This document shows positions 1-5,547 of a stretch of DNA of 5,560 nt, one piece after another (position 1 is the first letter of the stretch; every line of letters starts with the position of its first letter). The stretch is from DAOUFU01 sp034429275 (lineage in GTDB: Bacteria; Chloroflexota; Anaerolineae; Aggregatilineales; Aggregatilineaceae). Below the pieces are notes generated by a model, which did no database searches, was not told the origin of the DNA, and was given only the letters and a program-made list of their open reading frames with translations. Made by a program: the position numbers and the translations under genes. The stretch is taken from contig DAOUFU010000065.1 of assembly GCA_034429275.1 (NCBI GenBank), positions 1-5,560 of the forward strand, read 5' to 3'.

Positions 1-1
1 G

Positions 2-967
2 GCTCCCCTCGAAATAACACCGGATATTGTTAAACAGGTGGGGTACGATACCCTGCGTCACCATCTTGTCCAACAATTCGCATCTTTGTCCCAGGCGGAA
101 CGCCTACTGTGGTTACAAAACTTTCTCTTCATCCTGACGCCAGATCTCCGCCTGCTCAATGACAAAATCGCCCAGGTGCGCGCTTACCGGTCATTGGGAC
201 AGCGTCGCAATTTCCTGCTGGGCGGTCCATCGGGAATGGGAAAGAGCACCTACCTGGATTGGTACACAGCAAACCACATACCAACGGTTCAGCCTGACCA
301 AAACCATGTGCCTGTCATTAAGATTGACGCGCCGGTCAGCAACCACACCCCCAAACCGTTGTTTCAACGCATCATTTTGGAATGTGGTATGAGCTACTTG
401 CGCAGTGATAATGAAGAAAACCTGTTGATGAAAATGGCCTTGTTCTTTCAGACTTGTGGAACTGAACTGCTCATTGTCGATGAAGTTGAGCATATCCACA
501 GCCCAGGACTAAAACGTCGCCTGCTCGAAGTCTCCAATCTGGTCCCTAACATGCCCATCATCTGTGCCTCATGCCATCCCACCACCTGGGTGGAAGGCGA
601 CGCCGAAGTCGCCGGGCGTTGGAATGATTTTTTCGAACTGCGCCAATACACGGGCGACCGGCTGCGCCAATTGTTGGCTTACCTGGAACTCCTGCTGCCG
701 TTTCCCGAACCTTCGGCGCTGGCAGTCCATACTGTCGGGCGAGACAAGCGGCACCAGGCTGATGGTCCGGCGCGCCTGATTGAGCGTTGGACAGGCGGTA
801 TCTTACGCGACATCATGATCCTGGTTATGGATGCCAGCACCCGTGCTATTCAGCAGCGGCTGCCCAGACTGACACCTTCGCTGCTTGAGGCAACCTGGAA
901 AGATATTCAGACCCATCAGGTCACTGACTTCCTGAATGTCTTGCATCGTAGGGAGCATGGATCATGA
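2..967 (+). CDS. tniB: TniB/TnsC-type AAA+ transposition ATPase (5' end probably outside window)
   Basis: Proteins of this family are ATPases that assemble on target DNA and connect the target selector (TniQ) to the DDE transposase (TniA). Counting from the first in-window start (GTG at 38, giving 309 aa), a Walker A motif GPSGMGKS lies at residues 63-70 and a Walker B motif LLIVDE at 144-149, followed by a sensor-like stretch (PIICAS, about 172-177) and a downstream basic segment ending in AGRW, typical of TniB-like ATPases. The GTG at 38 has no convincing ribosome-binding site. The frame stays open and protein-like back to base 2, so the true start is probably upstream and the entry is drawn as 5'-partial. 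The gene overlaps tniQ by 4 bp (ATGA), indicating translational coupling. Family assignment is firm. IstB of IS21 is a relative, but the adjacent TniQ argues for TniB. Confidence 0.87.
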   Translation, partial: APLEITPDIVKQVGYDTLRHHLVQQFASLSQAERLLWLQNFLFILTPDLRLLNDKIAQVRAYRSLGQRRNFLLGGPSGMGKSTYLDWYTANHIPTVQPDQNHVPVIKIDAPVSNHTPKPLFQRIILECGMSYLRSDNEENLLMKMALFFQTCGTELLIVDEVEHIHSPGLKRRLLEVSNLVPNMPIICASCHPTTWVEGDAEVAGRWNDFFELRQYTGDRLRQLLAYLELLLPFPEPSALAVHTVGRDKRHQADGPARLIERWTGGILRDIMILVMDASTRAIQQRLPRLTPSLLEATWKDIQTHQVTDFLNVLHRREHGS

Positions 968-2751
968 CCAATGTCTTGCCTCTTTTCCTTGATGTGTTGC
1001 CGGTTCATCCCCAACCTCAACCGTTTGAATCGCTCAACAGCTACATCAAGCGTCTGGCTATCGCCAATGGGATTCGACATATCAACACCTTTTCACACCT
1101 TGCCGCGATTCGTGAACCGCGCTTTCTCTTCCGTAACACCCGCTTGCCTTCCTTCGGGCGTCTGGCAACTCTGGCCGGATGTACCGAAGCGCAGATATGG
1201 GCCCTAACGTTTTACCATCTGGGCCGGAAGTTCAGTCGGGAGCAAACTCTGGGGCGTTTTCTGGCAGGCAGTGCAGCCCCGCATATCCGCTACTGCCCAC
1301 ACTGCCTGGCTGAGAAAGGATATTATGCGCTGGGGTGGAGTTTCTTGCAGTTGAGTGGTTGTCCGGAACATGGGACGCGGCTGCTAGATGGCTGTGGTCA
1401 TTGTGGGCAGCCTATAGCGCTGACTGTACCCTCACTGAGTATCACAGATTGCCCCTGGTGTGGTGGCGACCTGCGCCGATGTGTCACTCAATCGCTGACG
1501 CCTCTCGAACATCAGGCCTGTCTTCACCGGTGGGACGATCTGGTTTATCTGCTAGTCCCACAACCCTGGGAAGGCCACCCCGGATCAGTCGCAGCTGCCG
1601 CCCGTCAGCGGCTCGGTTTTGCGCGTATGAAACAAGGCTGGCTGAGTCAGCAGGTCGCCCAGCGCCTGGAAGTGCGAAAGATGGTGGTCATTGCCATGGA
1701 CAATGAGCCCCAGACAGGGATGGGAGAAACCTTCCGTGACTATCTGCATTACGCGGATTATCTGGGCGTGACCCTGAGTGATCTGTTCAAGGAAGCCGTT
1801 CGAATTGGTTACATTTCCAAAGAACAGTTGTATGAGGACGACTTGCTGGCTCAGACACAACAGACGATTGCCACACTCAAGCAACAAGGCATTCCGGTTA
1901 CCCAAGAACGTGTGGGCAGCCTGATAGGACGCTTTCCGGCCAACTTGCGACAGTATCCGCGTATTCATGCTCTATTGCGAGAAGAAGCCCTCATACGGGA
2001 GGGACGTACTCTGGCACAAGAACAAGCGTTGTATCGGACCGTACAGCAAACTATCGATGAGTTGAAAACGCAGGGTAAACGTATCAGCCGCCGGGCGATT
2101 GGATTGAAAGTGGGCTGGTCACCCGCACAAATAAGGAAGTTCTACCCCAGCGTAGATGCGTTGTTGACTGAAGCGGTAGCTGAGTATGTCCGCGAGCAGC
2201 CGCAGCGTGAGCGAAGACTTGAGGAACAAGTCCGGCAGGCAGTCGAAGACTTCAAAGCACAAGGGCGAGCCATCACCTATGACGCCATTGCGCAACACGT
2301 TGGGATTTCGTCAGGCCAACTCTCCTTACGCCCGCAGCTTCATACGTTCGTCAACGAAACCATACAACAAGTCGAGTGCCACCGCCTGGCAACCTGGGTG
2401 ATGCGGACCCAGGAAGTTATCGCAGAGTTGAAAGCCCAGGGAAGAATGGTGACCAGACGTACATTGGCCGACGAAGTTGGCATCTATGTGGGCGTCTTTG
2501 ACCATTATCCGCCACTGAAGGTCCTCTGGGAGGCGTTCGCCCAGGACCAGCGTTGCGCTTATGAAGACGATCTGGTTCTGCGTGTGCAACAAGCGGCACA
2601 CCAGTTGGAAACGCAGCAGCAGCCGGTTACGCTGCGCGCCATTGAGCGCATCGTGGGTATGGCCCGCGGCACATTAAAACGCTATCCGCGCGTTTATCAG
2701 CTCTTTGATGATCTTCATCTTCTTCGACCGCGCGAGCCGCAGGGGTCCTGA
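964..2751 (+). CDS. tniQ: TniQ/TnsD-type target-selection protein with tandem HTH-like C-terminal repeats
   Basis: This is a 595-aa protein of the TniQ/TnsD family, which selects the insertion site and recruits the TniB/TnsC ATPase. The N-terminus (about 10-50, with PFESLNSYIKRLA) matches the TniQ domain. A zinc-binding region follows, with C111/C114 (YCPHC), C133/H136 (CPEHG), C144/C147 and C163/C166, the usual cysteine pattern of TniQ/TnsD. From about residue 291 to the C-terminus there are five repeats of about 60 aa (near 291, 355, 417, 474 and 534). Each fits a pattern of a helix, then LKxQGxxVT, then a VG-containing helix, then YPxxxxL, and looks like a helix-turn-helix unit. At 595 aa it is longer than the short, roughly 300-400 aa TniQ proteins and closer to TnsD. 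The ATG at 964 is supported by GGGAG at 951-955, 8 nt upstream. The repeats probably read DNA sequence, which is inference. Confidence 0.87.
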   Translation: MTNVLPLFLDVLPVHPQPQPFESLNSYIKRLAIANGIRHINTFSHLAAIREPRFLFRNTRLPSFGRLATLAGCTEAQIWALTFYHLGRKFSREQTLGRFLAGSAAPHIRYCPHCLAEKGYYALGWSFLQLSGCPEHGTRLLDGCGHCGQPIALTVPSLSITDCPWCGGDLRRCVTQSLTPLEHQACLHRWDDLVYLLVPQPWEGHPGSVAAAARQRLGFARMKQGWLSQQVAQRLEVRKMVVIAMDNEPQTGMGETFRDYLHYADYLGVTLSDLFKEAVRIGYISKEQLYEDDLLAQTQQTIATLKQQGIPVTQERVGSLIGRFPANLRQYPRIHALLREEALIREGRTLAQEQALYRTVQQTIDELKTQGKRISRRAIGLKVGWSPAQIRKFYPSVDALLTEAVAEYVREQPQRERRLEEQVRQAVEDFKAQGRAITYDAIAQHVGISSGQLSLRPQLHTFVNETIQQVECHRLATWVMRTQEVIAELKAQGRMVTRRTLADEVGIYVGVFDHYPPLKVLWEAFAQDQRCAYEDDLVLRVQQAAHQLETQQQPVTLRAIERIVGMARGTLKRYPRVYQLFDDLHLLRPREPQGS

Positions 2752-2787
2752 CCGCCACCGCCAGCAGTAAGCGACTGACCCCAAAAG

Positions 2788-2813
2788 AAACGGCACACCA
2801 CAGTGTGCCGTTT
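2788..2813. terminator. Bidirectional hairpin terminator between tniQ and ssb
   Basis: There is a perfect 11-bp inverted repeat (AAACGGCACAC / GTGTGCCGTTT) with a CACA loop. It lies between the tniQ stop and the convergent ssb stop. Read leftward, the stem is followed by TTTCTTTT, a good intrinsic-terminator tail for ssb. Read rightward, the tail is weaker (TTTCGTCTT). Confidence 0.8.
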
Positions 2814-2836
2814 CGTCTTGCGATGAGGAAGTGCCT

Positions 2837-3199
2837 TTAGAAGAGTGGCTCCTCCTCGGTTTCCGGAGCCGGACCGCGCTTGGTGATAATGAAATCTACG
2901 CGGCGGGCGGTAATTTCCAGCTGCCCCTGGGGTGAACCGTCTTTGCTGCTCCAGGCGCTGACCCGGAACGACTCGCTGTAGACGGTCACCAGGTCTCCGG
3001 CGTCCAGGTGGTCGGCTGCGGCCTGGGCCTGTTTGCCCCAGACAGTCACGCGCACCCAGGCGGTGGTCTTGCGCTCACCGTACCCCTGGTCAATCGCCAG
3101 GTTGAAGTTGGCGACTGCTTCGCCGGATTGCGTCGTGCGCAGTTGAGGAGAATTTCCCAAGCGGCCCCGGAAGATGAGTGTTGCAGCAGTCGTAGACAT
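2837..3199 (-). CDS. ssb: Single-stranded DNA-binding protein, complete
   Basis: This is a 120-aa bacterial SSB, which coats single-stranded DNA during replication, repair or transfer and recruits partners through its C-terminal tip. The OB-fold spans roughly residues 5-105 and shows the family core TAWVRVTVWGKQA (46-58), followed by HLDAGDLVTV (64-73) and a final ITARRVDFI strand (96-104). The C-terminus ETEEEPLF is a variant of the acidic DDDIPF-type tip, so the protein is likely able to bind SSB-interacting partners. The linker is very short compared with chromosomal SSBs of about 150-180 aa, as in many mobile-element SSBs. The start is set by AAGGAG at 3208-3213, 8 nt from the ATG. A folded element (3234-3410) lies 34 nt upstream, and a hairpin terminator follows the stop. 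It lies between tniQ and the putative transposon end, so it may be cargo. Confidence 0.92.
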   Translation of the reverse strand: MSTTAATLIFRGRLGNSPQLRTTQSGEAVANFNLAIDQGYGERKTTAWVRVTVWGKQAQAAADHLDAGDLVTVYSESFRVSAWSSKDGSPQGQLEITARRVDFIITKRGPAPETEEEPLF

Positions 3200-3225
3200 T
3201 TGTGATGCTCCTTATGGTGTTGAGT

Positions 3226-3237
3226 GCCCGTATGGGC
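3226..3237 (-). promoter_or_regulatory. Small hairpin between folded element A and the ssb ribosome-binding site
   Basis: GCCC and GGGC enclose a 4-nt loop. The GGGC half (3234-3237) is also the outermost part of the closing helix of element A, so the two pairings exclude each other. This could be an expression platform of an ssb leader RNA. The hairpin is only 4 bp, so the call is tentative. Confidence 0.3.
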
Positions 3238-3410
3238 TGATACGTTGCCTGTAACTTGCCGAACCGTCACCAGCACGCTGTCACCGCAGGCGCAATTTCG
3301 ACTGGTGAACGCAGTGGCACCAGCCCGGAAGTCGAAATTGCATAGAAGTCGACGCAGGCGACTTTGACAGCGGGCGCGGTTCGGCAGACTGGCAACCTAT
3401 GTATCAGCCC
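3234..3410. ncRNA. Folded element A upstream of ssb (candidate structured RNA)
   Basis: Nested inverted repeats build one compact structure. The closing helix is 3234-3243 with 3401-3410, continued by 3244-3249 with 3391-3396, with a 4-nt bulge CTAT (3397-3400). An internal loop of 8 nt (3250-3257) faces AGACT (3386-3390). Next come a 9-bp helix (3258-3266 with 3377-3385) and a 7-bp helix (3277-3283 with 3365-3371). Inside sit a 12-bp hairpin (3292-3303 with 3330-3341, 26-nt loop) and a 6-bp hairpin (3346-3351 with 3359-3364). Copy B (4172-4355) has the same architecture with different stem bases. Read leftward, the element would be the 5' leader of ssb. Read rightward, it would be a stand-alone RNA. 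The helices are nearly all Watson-Crick, so the strand cannot be decided from wobble pairs. I cannot assign it to a known RNA family with certainty. Confidence 0.75.
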
Positions 3411-3817
3411 AGGGTCGCTCAACATCCTGGAGCAGCAGTCACTGCGGACAACTGACCGGGCCGCTGCGAGGATTCTCGACATAGACGAAACCCGGCAGCG
3501 TACCAACCTGATTGACTGCCGGATAGTGAGCCACTACCGCCTGAGATGCCTGACCAGACACTGGCGTAGGCCGGGTAGCAAAGCACTGGTTCGCGTGTAT
3601 AAGGCAGTGATCTGGTTAGCAGTGCCAGCAGCTATAGGGACAATCATCTCCCGCGTGTTACATGACCATGCGACGCCGGACCAACCCAACGGAACCTTGT
3701 GAATCTCAGGAACAGCAACGATGTGTCGTTTTTTCGGTCATGTCGCCATGCTTGGGAAAACACAGAAAAACACAAAAAAGCCACACCCCGTGCAGCCTTT
3801 GCGATTCGCTAGGTTTT
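3411..3817. other. Gene-free stretch inside the putative transposon right arm
   Basis: I see no credible gene here. Short inverted repeats are present: CCGGCAG/CTGCCGG (3492-3498 with 3516-3522) and a small CGAG/CTCG hairpin near 3467-3478. An A-rich tract with two AAAACACA units lies at 3757-3774. The stretch would hold the promoter of ssb and of a leftward element A, but no convincing -35/-10 pair could be found. A TTATAC hexamer on the minus strand near 3598-3603 has no good partner. Confidence 0.45.
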
Positions 3818-3869
3818 TTCTCAAGTTACAATGGAATTTCTTTAGATTCTCAAGTTACGCTGGAATTCA
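3818..3869. repeat. Two 23-bp direct repeats: putative transposase-binding sites at the transposon right end
   Basis: The repeat TTCTCAAGTTAC..TGGAATT occurs at 3818-3840 and 3847-3869 (19 of 23 bases identical), separated by 6 bp. Multiple short direct repeats at each end, bound by the DDE transposase, are characteristic of Tn7/Tn5053-type and IS21-type elements. On the minus strand the outer copy starts TGAATTCC, or TGTGAATTCC if the end is at 3871, which fits the 5'-TG(T) terminus of these families. The repeat meets the broken end of the second ssb exactly. The partner end and target-site duplication are outside the window. Confidence 0.62.
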
Positions 3870-4127
3870 CACGCTCTGGTCAACCCAGGCGCGCGGGCGC
3901 AGCCACTCACCCGTCACCTGCACAAGCGAACCCTTGTGGACGTACTTCTCGACCACGGCCACCAGGCCATTCCAGCAGCTCACGCGCACCCACAGCGTCT
4001 GTTCGCCCGAACGGGTCTTGCGATTGACTGCCACCGAAAAGCTCGCGACCTTCTGCTCCCCGACCGTCTTGACTTCAGGCTGACCACCCACGAAACCGAC
4101 GACCGAGATATTGATGCTGGTACCCAT
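3867..4127 (-). CDS. ssb: Truncated single-stranded DNA-binding protein
   Basis: This is an 86-aa SSB fragment. The N-terminal OB-fold is clear, with KVASFSVAVNRKT (26-38), LWVRVSCWNG (45-54) and YVHKGSLVQVTGEWLRPRAW (62-81), matching the SSB core. The frame stops after VDQSV, before the last beta strand of the fold, and it has no linker or acidic tip. The first ssb in the window continues for about 30 residues beyond the equivalent point. The TGA stop (3867-3869) lies in the outer transposon-end repeat, so the gene was probably interrupted by insertion and may be non-functional. The same frame is open upstream to an ATG at 4373, but that extension reads through element B and is not SSB-like. 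AAGGAG at 4136-4141, 8 nt from the ATG at 4127, fixes the start. Confidence 0.85.
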   Translation of the reverse strand: MGTSINISVVGFVGGQPEVKTVGEQKVASFSVAVNRKTRSGEQTLWVRVSCWNGLVAVVEKYVHKGSLVQVTGEWLRPRAWVDQSV

Positions 4128-4135
4128 GTTGTTGT

Positions 4136-4141
4136 CTCCTT
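4136..4141 (-). promoter_or_regulatory. Ribosome-binding site deciding the start of the truncated ssb
   Basis: AAGGAG on the minus strand lies 8 nt before ATG 4127. The motif and spacing are the same as for the first ssb (3208-3213). This supports the short start over an in-frame ATG at 4373. Confidence 0.8.
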
Positions 4142-4154
4142 GCGCCCTGGGCGC
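4142..4154 (-). promoter_or_regulatory. Small GC hairpin next to the truncated ssb ribosome-binding site
   Basis: GCGCC and GGCGC enclose a CTG loop, directly abutting the ribosome-binding site. A small GC hairpin occupies the same relative place in the first ssb leader (3226-3237). Here it does not overlap the closing helix of element B. It could influence ribosome access if transcribed leftward. Confidence 0.3.
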
Positions 4155-4171
4155 TCTTGTTCCACCGGCTC

Positions 4172-4355
4172 CATTGCCGATTGGCTGACCTGTCATCAGC
4201 AGGGGCGAACAGCCGGGGGTCACCCGCAGGGCGCTGCCTGTTTGCAATGAGCGCAGCGGCACAAGCCCGGCGCAAACAGGCGTAGCGACATCTGCAAGGC
4301 AGATGTTGACGCCCGGCGCACCTGCTAGACTGTCAGCCTCCAAATCGGCGTAATG
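4172..4355. ncRNA. Folded element B upstream of truncated ssb (candidate structured RNA, second copy)
   Basis: It has the same layout as element A with mostly different paired bases. The closing helix is CATT/AATG (4172-4175 with 4352-4355, 2-nt bulge), then GCCGATT/AATCGGC (4176-4182 with 4343-4349) and GGCTGAC/GTCAGCC (4183-4189 with 4332-4338), with a 4-nt bulge TCCA (4339-4342). An 8-nt loop (4190-4197) faces AGACT (4327-4331). Then come AGCAGG/CCTGCT (4198-4203 with 4321-4326) and GCCGGG/CCCGGC plus GTCA/TGAC (4212-4222 with 4307-4317). Inside are a 10-bp hairpin (4236-4245 with 4272-4281) with a 26-nt loop and an 8-bp hairpin (4288-4295 with 4299-4306). Conserved unpaired parts include GCAGYGGCACMAGCCCGG in the big loop and AGACT. 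A single U-G closing option on the plus strand is too little to assign the strand. Confidence 0.75.
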
Positions 4356-4680
4356 AGCAGCCGGTGGATGCACCGGGCAGCAGGGGACAATGGGAACCCA
4401 GAAAATCGGACATCGGATGTGGTCAAGCCGGGACCGGCGTGGAAGCAGCGTTCAAGCGAGTTGGTGTCAGACAATCACTGTCGGGTGTAAGATGCAGAGA
4501 TGCGCCTGGCTGGAGCCAATGGCCGATCCCGGTTCGCCGCAGGAAACGAGGTGTGAGGATGGCTGCTCCTGGCCTGGAAAGCGATAGTCAGCCCCATGAG
4601 TGCCCCCGGTGTCTTGCACGCGAAACGGTGTGGTGAGGAGGCTGACTCATCGGCTGCACGACAGGCGCGCGAGCCACTCT
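4356..4680. other. Gene-free stretch between element B and the 96-aa gene
   Basis: I find no recognisable gene. A rightward frame at 4364-4636 is not protein-like. Local hairpins occur: CCGGTG/CACCGG with a GATG loop (4361-4376) directly beside element B, and a GACA/TGTC hairpin near 4470-4482. Read leftward, this region would be the upstream part of the element B transcript. Confidence 0.4.
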
Positions 4681-4709
4681 ACCGCTGGCGTGTAATACGC
4701 GTCAGCGGT
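4681..4709 (+). promoter_or_regulatory. Imperfect palindrome upstream of the 96-aa gene (possible operator)
   Basis: ACCGCTG (4681-4687) pairs with CAGCGGT (4703-4709), continued by GCG/CGC (4688-4690 with 4698-4700), with a GT bulge and a 7-nt loop. It is followed immediately by a -10-like TACAAT (4710-4715) but has no clear -35. It could be an operator over a promoter or a leader hairpin. There is no T-tract, so a terminator is unlikely. Confidence 0.4.
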
Positions 4710-4731
4710 TACAATGGACCTATCAACTCAT

Positions 4732-4736
4732 GGAGG
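4732..4736 (+). promoter_or_regulatory. Ribosome-binding site deciding the start of the 96-aa gene
   Basis: GGAGG lies 7 nt before ATG 4744. An upstream in-frame ATG at 4714 would place this site inside the gene and has no site of its own. Confidence 0.75.
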
Positions 4737-4743
4737 AAATGTG

Positions 4744-5034
4744 ATGTCACCCACTCCCAAGAAGTTCAAGCGGCCCGATCAAAAGCCGCTGCCCAAACCC
4801 AATGTGGACCTCACCGCTGATGGCGAAATGACCGCCGAGAAAGTCCGGGCGATGTTCTGCAACCCCCTCTATGCGGGAATATCGGCAAATTTCCCGAAGC
4901 TGGTTGACGACGAGACCTGGGTCCGGGCTGCCGCGCAGGCGATTCGTGAGCATGGCCCCGAACAGTGGCTGGTCAATCTGGTCTATGTCTTGCGCGAGTC
5001 CCTGGGCAGCAGCACGCCCAAAGCAGACGAATAA
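4744..5034 (+). CDS. Small hypothetical protein (96 aa)
   Basis: I do not recognise this protein. The first 20 residues are rich in Pro and Lys (TPKKFKRPDQKPLPKP) and probably disordered. Residues from about 28 onward look like a small helical fold, with MTAEKVRAMFCNPLYAGI, then VDDETWVRAAAQAIREHG and QWLVNLVYVLRESL. The NPLYAG segment followed by a VDDE segment resembles a short stretch of large serine recombinases (the Recombinase domain), but no catalytic or zinc-ribbon part is present, so this may be coincidence. The start is supported by a strong GGAGG site. The regular helical pattern and good translation signal make it a likely real gene. It lies between a palindrome and a convergent zinc-finger gene. 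The role is unknown. Confidence 0.7.
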   Translation: MSPTPKKFKRPDQKPLPKPNVDLTADGEMTAEKVRAMFCNPLYAGISANFPKLVDDETWVRAAAQAIREHGPEQWLVNLVYVLRESLGSSTPKADE

Positions 5035-5035
5035 T

Positions 5036-5070
5036 CTCCCGCCATCCGCTCAAAAAACGAACGGCGGGAG
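5036..5070. terminator. Inverted repeat between convergent genes (weak terminator candidate)
   Basis: CTCCCGCC (5036-5043) and GGCGGGAG (5063-5070) can pair around a 19-nt loop. It begins 2 nt after the stop of the 96-aa gene and lies before the stop of the convergent zinc-finger gene. The A/T tract is in the loop rather than after the stem, so it is not a classical intrinsic terminator. Confidence 0.4.
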
Positions 5071-5088
5071 GCTCGCGCCCCCCACCCT

Positions 5089-5547
5089 CTATCGCGCCGC
5101 TGTGCCGATTTGAACCAGTTTTGTGTCGCCCGCCGGTTTCCTCAGCCCGCCCAGGGCCATTGGATCGATCCCCATCACGTCACACAGGTCTTTGGTCAGC
5201 AGCGTGCCGCAGACGTGGCAGTAGGCATAACCGGTTGCCGTGTTGTAGCCAAACGACGGGTGCGCATCGCCGTGCCTGTGGTGTTTGGGATACACACACG
5301 GCCCGTTCAGCCAGGGTCCCCTGGACTTGTAGCCGTGCGCCAGGAAGAGAGCGGCCAGCGCATCCCCCACGCGCGGATTGAGTTCGCCAGTTGTCTGACG
5401 TGGAGAGTGTGAGCGTGTCTTGCGCGGCAAGGTTGCATACTGCGCGAAGTCATCGAGCGAGTACCGCCGCTCCGGGTGGAATTCCAGCAGGCGGCACGGC
5501 GCTCCCCCCGCCCGGACTTTGGTGTTACGGGTACCGACCAGCCTCAT
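5089..5547 (-). CDS. CHC2-like zinc-finger protein (primase-type zinc ribbon), possibly 5'-partial
   Basis: Counting from ATG 5547 (152 aa), residues 84-114 form a primase-like zinc ribbon. They contain C84, H89/H90, HPSFG (96-100) and YCHVCG (109-114, with C110 and C113). This is the arrangement of the CHC2 zinc finger of DnaG-type primases, where the metal site helps recognise single-stranded template DNA. No TOPRIM catalytic domain follows, because the protein ends about 38 residues later, so it is not a full primase. It may be a stand-alone zinc-finger partner in plasmid or phage-type replication, or the remains of a longer primase. The N-terminal half is not recognised. The frame remains open to the right edge and there is no obvious ribosome-binding site before 5547, so the start could lie outside the window. 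Its neighbours are SSB-type genes, which fits a DNA-replication role. Confidence 0.72.
   Translation of the reverse strand: MRLVGTRNTKVRAGGAPCRLLEFHPERRYSLDDFAQYATLPRKTRSHSPRQTTGELNPRVGDALAALFLAHGYKSRGPWLNGPCVYPKHHRHGDAHPSFGYNTATGYAYCHVCGTLLTKDLCDVMGIDPMALGGLRKPAGDTKLVQIGTAAR

Noticed and set aside
1838..2740. Repeated units in the tniQ 3' half as a CRISPR or DNA repeat array
   Set aside because: The repetition is at protein level in one long open frame. DNA identity between units is low and there are no spacers.
3251..3258. GTAACTTG in element A, matching the core of the transposon-end repeats in inverted orientation
   Set aside because: The match is only 8 bases, the flanks do not match, and it lies in the conserved internal loop of the fold, so chance is the simplest explanation.
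3598..3603. TTATAC on the minus strand as a -10 box for leftward transcription of element A and ssb
   Set aside because: No acceptable -35 hexamer at 16-18 bp, so it cannot be supported as a promoter.
3364..3702. Rightward 112-residue open frame
   Set aside because: It begins inside folded element A, has no ribosome-binding site, and its composition is not protein-like. It is explained by the fold and GC content.
4128..4373. N-terminal extension of the truncated ssb to ATG 4373
   Set aside because: The extra 82 residues are not SSB-like and overlap element B. A consensus ribosome-binding site supports ATG 4127.
4364..4636. Rightward 90-residue open frame with a CPRC motif
   Set aside because: It has a single CxxC near the end, no ribosome-binding site, and Gly/Arg/Trp-rich composition typical of non-coding GC-rich DNA.
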